A stretch of 64,000 bases of DNA from Sporothrix humicola. Its lineage: Eukaryota; Ascomycota; Sordariomycetes; Ophiostomatales; Ophiostomataceae. The position numbers were made by a program, and so were the translations under genes. Shown piece by piece: positions 24,585 to 35,541 of this stretch (the first letter of the stretch is position 1; each line of letters opens with the position of its first letter). Where the stretch lies: the NCBI GenBank assembly GCA_021396245.1, contig WNYE01000035.1, forward strand, positions 338,584 to 402,583, read 5' to 3'. Below the pieces are notes generated by a model. It made no database searches and had not been told where the DNA came from. It saw only the letters and a list, made by a program, of their open reading frames with translations.

Positions 24585-26441
24585 GGCAACGGTAGACGAG
24601 AGAGAGCTGTATGTGGCGACGTTAGGCAAAGCGTGTCGAAACTAGGATGCAGTAATGCACACCATATGTCGGCAAGTGGTGCAGCAGTAGGTAATATGGT
24701 AGGATTCTGGAGGGTCAAGTCGATCACGGCTAGGCGACGAAAGTTCTATGACTGGCCATGCGATGAGCATTTATATGACATGCATCCAGAGAACCGCGAC
24801 GGCCATGGGTAGGGCAAAGTAAAGTCAAGCCAGCAGGCAGTGACTGACGACGTATTGAAAACCAGGGAAGGGAAGGATATCTGTCATGTCTGTTCAGCAT
24901 CAGCTGGGCAGGAGACAGTGGGAGTCTGATATGTCTGCACCACATTGGGCCAGTTGAGCCAACAGAAAGGCCGGCAGAAGGGGGAATGGCGTAGAAATCA
25001 CCGGGAAAAGACGCCGCTAAAAGAGGGAAGAAAAAAAGGGAAACGCAACAGGGACGGGAAGACACAGGCAAAACGGATAGGAACAAAAACGAAAGTAGCC
25101 CGCCGTTGTTGGGTTTGAGTGATGAGTGATGACGGTGGGCTCAGATAGCTAGGACGTAAAAAACGCCAGACTTACGAAGCGGTCTGCCGTATCTTGCAAG
25201 GCTGGGAAAGGCAGAGAAAGAGGGCCGCGTGCGCCTCCTGTGCCGGCTATTTTTCTTCTTCCTTCCTCCTGGATGTATTCAGGGTGTTGTCCGGATGTCT
25301 GGCTATGACAAAGACCAGCAGCTCATTGGCATTAACACTGGTATAATGTTATTGCAGGTCGCGCACACAATGCCACCAATAGACCGGGGTTAAAAAGCAG
25401 CCAAACGAATGAGGGAGAGGGATAGGAGAGAGAGAGGAAAGGTGGGTAGCACAATGATAGGACCACAGGATGCCACCCGTGTTTACCAAGTATCAACGGG
25501 CGGCCGATAAGGTCTGCTGGGGCAGCCGGCGAAGGCAGTGGGCGGAAGACGGCCGGACTCCGAGGGGATGCACTTCTGTGCACGGAGTAAATACAGCGGC
25601 GGCGAAAGGCATCGCGAAGCGGGTCCCAAAAGACAGATGTGGAGAGGGGAAAAAAAGGAAGGGGGGAGGCAGATGAAATAAAAAAAATAAAAAAAAATTA
25701 GGAGGGCGAAAAGAAGTTCGAATGGCCACGCAGATAGGTGCCCAGAATGCTCGCATGCAACTGGCATAAGAACAAGGTTAGAAGACTACTCAATAGGTGT
25801 TGCAGTCTAAAAATAGACAGCAAGAGAAACCACAAGACTGCGTAAGGCGGTCAGGCAAGAAACAAAATATGGTTGAGCAGCTCATTTTGGGTGAGGCACG
25901 GCATTATGCCAAGGCTATGCGGGGATGGAAGGCACCGGCGGGCAAAAAGAAGGGTTGTGAAGCTCAAGCCTCATACGGGAGAGGGGCGGCCGTCGACAGT
26001 ACGGAAGGTGGGGCCCAGGCCGTGGCAGGCCGTGATTTCCGGATTTGGTTCCAGTGGCGGCGGAGAGTAAGATGGAGGGCCGGAGGCCCTGGAGGCCCTG
26101 GCCTGCGCCGTTTCGGCACTATCCTACAAAAACCCGATCGGAGCGCAGTGCTTCAGTCGATAGGTATAGCGTGTTGTCGTGCGTGTTGCAAACATAACTA
26201 AATTTGGTTGCATGTCTCATGTATCGGAGTGTGGTAGTGTGGAACGGCATGACCTCGTCAAATGACGGAGCGTGGTGAAATTGTTCAAGAGGAGAGCGAG
26301 AGAGAGATAGCGCCAGTCCTGCTCTCCACGGAAAAAGTCACGTGGTTATAACTGGCACGGCGCCCCACGCACTTTGCGGAAAATGTCGTACTAGTCACTG
26401 CTGCCACGTTCTTGCGGCGCATCCTTTGGCATAAAGCCTCC

Positions 26442-26520
26442 TATGACGACGTACAGAGATAATACATATATGTATGTCGTACGAAGACTGTGTAATACGA
26501 CGTACGACGGACTCCGTAAT
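26442..26520. repeat. Cluster of TACGACGTA-type palindromic words
   Basis: Within 79 bp: GACGACGTAC, the 14-bp perfect palindrome ATACATATATGTAT (26462-26475), GTCGTACGAAG, ATACGACGTACGACGG and GGACTCCGTAAT. Confidence 0.8.
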
Positions 26521-29309
26521 AAACTCAAAGTCTCAGAGGAACACACCCGAGAAACCCCAGCTCGCCCAGTTTGTGTCTTCTGCTTTGACCATTGAGCACA
26601 CCCCTGTTGCGTGTCGAGGCTAGCGCCTTTCCGGGGAAAAGATTGGGATTGAGGCTAGTCCAAACCCGGAAAGGGCACCGCGGTCCAGTGGTTTTCTCCA
26701 TGCCGATGCACCGGCGGAAGTGCCTGTTTAGTCAATAACTGGCGAATGTTAGAATGGACGGCGGACAACCCATAAAGCTCGGGCGCTTCTGCCTTTCCAT
26801 ACTGTGTAATTACGTCGTTTACACAGTACGTCTTCCTGTGTAAAGGTACGAGAAGCCCACGCATATTGATGCTGAATTCCAATGTCTTTACGATGTATGT
26901 CGTACGGAGTATTGTACAGAGTAATAGTGTGTAAGTCGTATTACGCCGTGCGACGAACCGTTAACAGCGTTATGCGGGAGCTCTTGAATGACGGAAAAGG
27001 GGAAACGATGCTAACTGTGGTATATCTGGAGCATCTCCGGCAAAGAACAAGTGCTGTGTATTTTGCAAAAGCTTCATGCCTTCAAATAAAAGTGCGAGAA
27101 CAGGTATGACAACATACCCTGTACCTGCATATCCTTATAGAGTATTGCCACGTAAGTATGTTGTACTCCGTACATGAAAAACACTGAGTTATTCTTCACT
27201 CTTGATATGCGACATGCTAACATTTTAGTCGTTTAATTGAGAACTGAAAAAGAAACGGTACTTTGTGGAGATGTTTATACCGACGCATGCCGTGTATGTA
27301 ATTTTACATACAGACAGAATAATGAAGAGACACAAACCCGGAGGCATACCGTTATAATTTGCGCTTAACTCGGGATCTACGTAACCAAGCACCAGAATAC
27401 GGCGTACATCGTCCTCGAGTCTGCTTTCGATGCATCGTAACTCAAGTAGTACACTGTAATTCTTACAATGTATTACTCCGTACATTGCACATCGTCGGGG
27501 GCGTCTCGGGGGTCTCGTCGGCCACTTTGATCGCCGGAAATGATATGCAAAGAGACGAAGATATTCCTAGGAGCTCTGACCTCTATACGTCGTGAGTACT
27601 GTGAGCAGTGGTTGAGTGGGAGAACGGGAAAATACAGACACGAGACACAGTAGGAAAACGAGACAATGGACACATACTCCGTACTGCTGCGTATGTTGCA
27701 TATTTGAATACTGTGTGACCTTGCTATCACAGGGCATAGAAGGGGCGAAAAGGGGCGGCCCACTAGGACCAGTCCGAGCACACCCACAAAGAGGCCGACG
27801 AGATGTGGCTTTGGCCGAACAAGAGCCGCCGAGAAACTTCCCTCGACGGCGACATTCTCGGACAAGAGGGATCCGGTTCACACATGACCAGGCTGGCGGA
27901 AGCTACGTTTCACTGGCGCACAGGATATTTACTTTGTATGAGATACAAACTACGACGTAAGGAGGACTCCGTAATACTCATGAGAATAGATGGCACATTC
28001 AATGAGTGTGCACAGTCCACAATGTATGGTATATAAGTCGAGAGTATTACAGAGCATGCCGTCCTTTGTTTGCATTTGACGCGGCAGGAACAGCGTGATC
28101 CCTTCTTGGTTTCGCACGTCGAGCCACTGAGACTAACAATTTGCAAAACTTGGCTGGCCGAAATGAGGACCAACGGTGTGAGACACAGTAGAGGTGGATG
28201 GCATAGGCAAGTACACCATAACTGCCAAGCAAATAAAAGGAATGAAAATAAACGAGTAAACAAACGAAGAGAGAGAGAGAGAGAGAAGACAGCCTGTCAT
28301 CTGACTTGTGCCTGGGATGAAAATCAAGACTCGAAATCAAGAATACTGCAAATCAACAATACTGCACACCCCGGAGAAGGCCCGGCCCCGTGCGCCACTC
28401 GACACATCCTCTCATTAACGGGTAACGACTCAGCACGGCGTCTGTTTTGCTTCAATTGCGAGCATGATCCATCTGGCACCTGTCCCCTCGCGGAGAGATT
28501 ATTTCTCACCCCCTCTCTACCCTCTACCCACCTGCGGGTAAATTGACAGGCCCGTTTCGATCTTCGCCCACCCGCCTGGCGCCCAGCGAGACAGATCGAT
28601 CGTGGCAGACTACGACGTATTACTCGGTATCCGTGAATATGGGGGGACATGGTGGGCGCCCACAGTAAGATGCTATTTAAAGCTAAACGCACCGGTAACT
28701 GCGACACAATACTTTGTTTGTATCTTTCGTCGCATAACTCGTTACTCTGTACGTCGTAGGCTGTTTGGAACTGAGCGGTAATATACCCGGCGTCAAGAAT
28801 CAAAGCAGCAGCCGGCAAGGTATATAAAACGTTAAAAGGCGGGTGGAAACAGCGGCCCAGTAGTGTCTTTTCGGTATTGCGGCATGATAAAAGGCCCTTG
28901 GAAGGTCCTAGAAAAAGGACCCGGGCACTTCTGTCCCGGAATAGCTTGGGCAATACGATCAGGCTGGTATCCAAGTATCTGTCAGTTTGTGCGTTGGAGG
29001 TCGTGGCTGCTTGCTTCTTGTTGTTTGGTTGCTGCTGGCCTCTCATCTCATGATGATGTCGTGTCGCGGTCCATCTCTTATAACGCGGTGCAGCCGCGGG
29101 GATTTGGCACCCATGGAAAGAAAATGACAATCATCAGTAGATTCGCATATCATGTTTGTTATGGATAATGCCAGAATGCCGGAACGCCTGGATGCGTCAA
29201 GTACACGGTATGTGCAGGCACAGGCGTGTAGTTCTCAGTATGGCAATGGTGGTTCCTACAATTGAGTGGCCAGAAATTCTAGATGGAGAACCCGAGGAAC
29301 TATTAACCA

Positions 29310-29328
29310 TACGGAGTATTACTCCGTA
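29310..29328. repeat. Inverted repeat TACGGAGTA-T-TACTCCGTA
   Basis: Two 9-bp arms that are exact reverse complements, separated by one T. Contains CGG-N9-CCG, the geometry used by zinc-cluster (Zn2Cys6) factors; binding is not shown. Confidence 0.85.
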
Positions 29329-31134
29329 CATTGTGAATCATACCTTGGACGGAGCGTAGTAGAGATGCTCGTTACAGCGGAGCATTGTGCTTCTCTGGCC
29401 CTGCGTAGTAATATCAATTGGTAGGTACTAATGTGATACAGTGGTACTGAGAACAGAGTGCGATGTAAGATCAGCATGGAAACGGGCTGCAAACGAAAAT
29501 CATGTTGACTGTGGCCGATTTGTGGCCTCGCCTTGATTGCTGAGATTGGTCCATCGTTCTTCTCGTGTACTCGTTGGTTTAAACGGGGCCAGGCGAGGCC
29601 AAGCCAGAAATCGCCGCCCGGCGCCTCTGCGGCCGTTCCGGCCATCTGGGCGCTGATCAACCGCCGAGCACCAACAAAGCCACAAGCCATGGAGCCCAAC
29701 CGTTGTTAGTACACAGTCAGCCCAGCTGTAGTGGTACTGGCGAGTGCCCGCGCTCCAGTACAGCGACTGACCGCTCTGATAAAAAGCTTCGGCCCCAGTG
29801 AGTTCGTTGTGATAATTTGCGAGGCCAATCGGCCCTGGCGTCATGGCGTCGACCGGCGAGTCCCCCCATAGAGCGAAAGGTTCTGCTACCGTGTAATTAG
29901 TATATCAATACGACGTATGTCTGTACAGTGGGTATTCGCTGGGTTCGTTGTGAGAGACACGCACTGATCAAATCGTATTGTAAGATACCACAGCGTGGCA
30001 AATCAAGGGGGCCCGGGGTGAGTACCGAGGTACCTGTATCCCGCGATTCCCCCACTCCTGTTGTGCAGACTTGAGGGAGCAAAACCAGCAACTCGCCTCT
30101 GTACTTAGCGTAGCAGTCTCTACGACGTAATACTGCTGTGTACGACGTACTCTGGAGGCATATGTATATTGCTGTATCCTTACCATCTCACTACACAGGA
30201 TCTGGTCTTTGCGGGATGTGCACGGTATGCTGCACATAAAACTTGCCATGTTACGTCGTAAACACGTGATGTTCCGAGTTTCTTGTGTGTATTCCGATTT
30301 GATGCGCCCCGTCATGCTTTGTTTCTTACAAATGGAAGATGGATTGGCTGTGTTTGACTGATTAAGATAGGTTTGCATATTTAGACATATTCATACTGTA
30401 CGAATAAGCAATATGGCACCCGGCACACAGTGCGTAAACAATGCAGAAACCCCAACGTGCCCCAAGTTCTTTCTGTTGTCTCTTTTTGAGACCTCCGGTC
30501 CTTGTTGCCCCCTGATTGGCCACGGCTAAATTACGACCTGCGGCCACAAAATGTACGACGGTGTTGTAGGAAGTCGCGCTCAAAGTACTCGTGACCTTAT
30601 TACCATGTGCTGCTTTTCTCAAACACGCCCGTAAAAGAGACTTGAGAGATCCTGTGTATATTTCGATTGTCCCCTCCTATCACCTACTGTGTAGATACCA
30701 GGACGGCGTGCGTTTTATTCACTTATTTTCAACTATGTTGTACTGTAACAGAAATTGCTGTCATGGACTGCAATGTTGACAGAACCTGAGAATGTGGACG
30801 ACGTACCTGGTGTTGTACATGTACTAGGTACATATTTCTGCCGCCGGCGGTACTTGTAAACAGGGCCGAAAGCCTGCCATTGTATGAGGGAGGGAAGGAG
30901 CGACAAGGGGTGCACAGGACGGAGGGAGCATCTCCTTTTCAGAGGTACATGATGAAACTAGCGCGGTACCTTCTTCTATACTAGACATGGGCGCAATTAC
31001 CTGTACTATCGAGCCGGAGTACCCGTATCTTATGTAGCGTGTGCAGGGGAGGACCCGCCCGTGGCTGAATCTTCGCCTGTGTAAATCTGGCCCGACAGGC
31101 CCTCTCCACTATTACGCCGGCCAAACCGCCGTAG

Positions 31135-32400
31135 CCACCCATCCTTTTGATTTTCTCCTGCCATTCTTCTCTTTCCCCCAACTTCTGCCCCCCCCCTTCA
31201 CCCTTCCCACATCTCACTCCCGCGCCGTGATGGGGCTTGCCTACACGCTTTCCTGCCAGCTAGTCCAACTAAAACCCGCCTAATCCAACCCCCGATCCGC
31301 CGAAAAACCCACCCGGCCCTTTTCCTTCTTGTCCCTTCCCTGTCTTTACGAGCCACAGAATATTGCCCAGTACACTGGGCCAAACCTGCGCAATCGCCTG
31401 TGTCTTACGGAGTTATAGTGGGATAAACCATTACCGTGCCCAATTGCACTGAGCCGCACACAAAATCCACGCTAAACAGATGTTGCAAGGCCACACGCGA
31501 TCCAACAGCGCCTGAGCGCCTCATCTTCTTCGCTGCATCTTCTTCACCCCTCGCGCAAGAAATACGGCCTTTTTTATTTGATTATTTTATTTTACTGCCC
31601 TTTCCCTCCGAATTTTGGCTTTGCCTAATACGGTCCCTTCTCCCATTATTCATTACTACGTACAGAGTACCTCGCACATACTGTCTGGCCTTGACAGCGA
31701 CTCCTTTCCTTCCATTTTTTCTTGGTTGCTCCTGCTGGTTTCTCCTCTTTTGTCTGTTCTCCTCTGCACCCCCAACCGTTCCTGTCTCCTGTCTCCGTTT
31801 CCTCGACTCCTGATCTGTCGTTGGTTTTTCTCCTCTCCAATCCTCGCGAGCATCGACCTTTTCTTTTCCACACTCTTTCTCTACCATATCGCACCTTCGA
31901 ATCTTCGCATCTTCGCACCGTCGCATTGTCAAACTTACAACACACAAAATAGTCGAACCTCTCATTGCTCAGCGACATCAGGATCACGACTTTTACAACC
32001 GACAAACCCTTCTCTCCACCACTTACTCTCGCTCGCTATTCACATTCGACACCGACGAAACCGTTCCGGCTAACCCACGAGGACACTCCCACGCCATTCT
32101 CTCGTTTTGGTTCTTGCTTTATTGTTGTCGGCATTCACCTGTGCCCATCCCTCAAACCTCGCAGTTATCCTCCTGCTCTTCTCATTTTATCACGCGACGC
32201 CATCGCGCCAATCCATCACCGCGATTCATCTGCAACCGTTGTCAAGTCTATTTCAGCTCGATCACCTTTTCTGGCTTTGTTGGTCCCGAACGACACGCTT
32301 CGAGGCTTAACACCCACATCGCCATCTTGATTGTTTCATATTTTCTCTCGCCTACGTATGATGGCCTACTTATCATGAACGCCCGGTTCGTCTAAACGTG
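31135..32400 (+). promoter_or_regulatory. CT-rich leader region of the F-box gene
   Basis: Over 1 kb of plus-strand pyrimidine-rich DNA (for example 31140-31205 and 31720-31900) ending shortly before the F-box start codon. Such tracts commonly surround transcription starts in filamentous fungi; the exact start is not visible. Confidence 0.45.
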
Positions 32401-32563
32401 TCGCCCCGCTTACGAGATACCAAGCCTTAGCGGAACGGCCTGGTTGGAGGGGATAGAGGCGCCCTTGACTCTTCTTCTTCTTGTTGTTCTTTTTTTTTTT
32501 TTTTTTGGAGGGACCGGTTGAGCAGTTGCCGCAAACTCAGTCCCCTACCTTTCGAAGAAGGCC

Positions 32564-34354
32564 ATGGCAACACCACCGCCCCGGCCGATGGCCATGGATC
32601 CTCTCCACATAACTGAGTTTGCCTCGGATCGCTACTTCACCAAGTTTAACCAGCAGCAGCAACGGCAACAACAGCAAAATGTGGCATCTAGCAGTTGCAG
32701 TCCGGTTTTGACGGCCACTGCTCCCACCTCACAGCCACCCACAGCGCAGCAGTCATCCCCTTTCTTTCTCCCCCTTTCTGAGACGACAAGGCCAGTGCAG
32801 GAGCATGTCGAAGAGAAAGAAAAAAATGGGGTGCCGGAGTTGAAGCAAAAGAAAAGCAGATTTCATCTCACCCGACTGTTGCACACGAAACCTCAACCAT
32901 CTATTCCGATAGTACCATCAATACCAATTGCAGCATCACCGCATGTATCTACAAAACCACTCCCGGCAACCCCGGAAACGTCAACTTCTTCTCACCCGTA
33001 AGTTTACGACAAATGCTAGGATATTGCCCACCAGTCACCCAAAAGACACATTGTTAATCAAAAGGCTAGCAGGGCCAAAACATTTGGCGTTCAATTCTAT
33101 AACCTCCCCACTGAGCTGCAAGTTCAGATCATTGCATCTATGCCGCTTGCAGACATTCTCCAGCTCCGCCTTTCCTCCAAAAGCATGCACGCCATGGTAT
33201 CGGCAAATGAGTCGCCTATTGTCCGTCATCACCTGCAATATAATGTGCCCGCCTATGCGAAGAGACTCTATCCACCAGATTATTCCAAGCTCGACTTCCG
33301 TTACTTGTGTGGTATATGGCACCGACTTCATGTCGCCGCCAAATTGGCGTCATTTATTTGTCAGTGGGTGACAAAGGAGATCTTCTTGAGAACAACAGAG
33401 GCACAAAAACTTGAATTTGCACCACAAAACGAGAGAATGCGCAGGCGATTAATTCCTCTTCTGTTCACCATTTTCCATTTCTTCGAAACATACCGGGCAC
33501 GCCACCTTCAATACATCATTGACCACGACGGGAAGGGCTTGCAACAAACGCCCTACACAATAAATCCGGTCGAGGCCGAGGTCATGGGCATGTACGATGA
33601 CCGGACGCTATTGCAGGTGCACCAGGTGTTTCCACTTGTTATTGCTTCTTTCTGTCGCCGTTTGAGGCCACCATCTTATGTTGGTCGCCTCGAGAAGTCC
33701 TTGAGGGGTTACATGAAGGACAAGCCAGCAGACGAGGTACATGTCGCAACGCTCTGTATTGGTGGTCTTCGCCAGGTCGAGCGGTTCTGGGAAATCAAGG
33801 GCTACAATGTCAGACGAAACGCGGTCGACGTGTGGTACAATTCTGTTACGAAAGATCCGACCGAGCCAGCAGCGAAGCCTCGCCGAGCTTTATTGGGCCT
33901 TGGGCGCAAAATGTCCTCATTGGCCATCCGTGATGACTCACCCACAACGTCTACAATTGCCAGCGCCAAATCAGCTTTGGATAGTGCCGATACAGAACAG
34001 GGTCCAATGGACGACGCAACATGGGAGCGATGCAACAACCTCATTTTCAATACGAGCCTTGCCGACGGCATGCCAATGGAGCTTTTACCCCGAGAGCATC
34101 TTCGACTATTGCTGTCCGACCTTCCGGTCTTACAACAGTTATGGCTAGTTACCGCTGAGGCACTGATTCTTGAGAGGAAAATCGTCGATAAGCAATCGGA
34201 CATTCGTCGAAATGCCCAGGTGATGCTGGAGCTTATTCGTGAAGACGGTTTTGCTGAAGAGGACGAATGGTGGTACGGCCACGGCACGCATGATTCCATT
34301 CGGCCGCCCCTGGATTCAATCGAAGAAGACATGGCCGAGGATATTGCTCAATGA
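32564..34354 (+). CDS. F-box domain protein
   Basis: Exons 32564-32997 and 33070-34354 give 572 residues; the intron is GTAAGT with a GTTAATC branch region. The acceptor is a tandem TAGCAG (ends at 33069 or 33072), so one Arg after Pro145 may be optional. The first ~145 residues are disordered with a Gln-rich run (about 30-39). An F-box follows at about 149-190: FGVQFYNLPTELQVQIIASM then PLADILQLRLSSKSM. F-box proteins bind Skp1 and carry substrates to SCF ubiquitin ligases. The rest (about 190-572) is helical, includes FHFFETYRARHLQYIIDHDG, and has no WD40 or leucine-rich repeats that I can see, so the substrate is unknown. The start codon lies in GCCATGG. An acidic C-terminus ends the protein. 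Confidence 0.88.
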
Positions 34355-35541
34355 CGGGTTTCACTCCTTGAACCGTGGCTCGCTCCCCCAGAATCATATA
34401 ATACGAATCAATATCCTAAATACCGTTGGTACGACCTCCGAGCAGGGTGTACTTCCGATACAACCATATTCGCATACACACTTATCTATTCCCCGGTCGT
34501 GAGTGTTGATGAACATTTACTCTCGTCTGGTCATCCATCCGTCTATTTTATATCTTTTATATCTTTCCCTTTGTCCATATAGCATTTTTGGCGTTTATAT
34601 AAGAGGGGTGCAAGGATTTTTGGCCTTGCCCACTTTCTCCCACTCGGATGTACACCCTTTACCCTTTGGTGGTTATCATTTTCTTGCTTAAGCATCTTCA
34701 TAATTTTCTTTTGTTGCATTTGTGTTTCGCCCACAGCATTCACCCCCCCCCCCCCCCTCCCTCTGTTGTCCGACGTGGAACAAGCGGCATTTTCTTTTCT
34801 ATCCTTCTTTGCTTCCCTTGCTTTCTGTTAAACCTTTTTTATTTGCTTTGCTGCGTCTTATGGGATATAGAGATGTACATTTTTAGGGCCGGATTACAGG
34901 CACGAAGAAGGGGAACCAAGGAAGGAGTCAGGCGTTTGGACTAAACACAAGTCCTATTTGGTTAAACACATGAAAATAATTTTCTCATATGTTCATGTGC
35001 TGATGACCTGTGACATTACGGTGCATTAAAATTAATTAGTTCGACTGATCTGAACGACTGTGTACCGGAAAAGGGCAACAGGCTTGCCCATGTATGCGTG
35101 TGTTCGGCATCATAACTTTTTATTCTAGTGCTATCATTAAATACGTTGGGCGTCCAAGGGGAATTGGGATAAAAGCCAGAAACTATCGTGGAGTAGTCAG
35201 ATCCAATTCTAGATCTGAATCCAAATCCTATATCCTATACTGTGTTACTGTGTATATGAAAATAAAGAGGTAGCCAAGATCATTACGTGGCGAGAAAACA
35301 AGGCCTCCTGCGAAAAACTATCGCCGTCCAAGTATTAGTGATGCAGACCAAAGCAAAGCCTTACAATATTAAACACTCTACTACTGCTGGGGCAAACTTA
35401 CAGAAGAAAATGCATGTTGATACAAATGAATTGTGGTGATAGATGGTGCGTGTAAATACGTCAGAAAACAGGGAGAAATCAGCCGAACATATGCGGCCGA
35501 GTAACAAAGTGAATGGCAGCATGACGTGCCTGGTTTCTGGC
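34355..35541. other. Convergent 3' region F-box/AT-hook
   Basis: 1.19 kb between facing stop codons. Holds a C15 run (34743-34757) and AT-rich sequence. No gene seen. Confidence 0.6.
34743..34757. repeat. C15 homopolymer
   Basis: Fifteen consecutive C on the plus strand in a convergent intergenic region. Confidence 0.95.

Larger units (their letters stand above)
24585..32563. other. 8 kb gene-free block with dispersed palindromes
   Basis: Between divergent genes (unknown at 24584, F-box at 32564) I find no conserved protein, RNA gene or transposon coding sequence. About 24730-25760 is pyrimidine-rich on the minus strand and probably belongs to the left gene's promoter and leader; about 31135-32400 is pyrimidine-rich on the plus strand and probably belongs to the F-box gene. 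In between, 26.4-31.0 kb carries many copies of short palindromic words (TACGACGTA, TACGGAGTA/TACTCCGTA). A T17 run lies at 32490-32506. It could be a large regulatory region, hold non-coding transcripts, or be a decayed element. Confidence 0.6.

Noticed and set aside
25797..26201. 134-codon plus-strand open frame in the gene-free block
   Set aside because: GC-rich chance frame; Arg/Gly/Lys-rich with no ordered segment, splice pattern or known motif.
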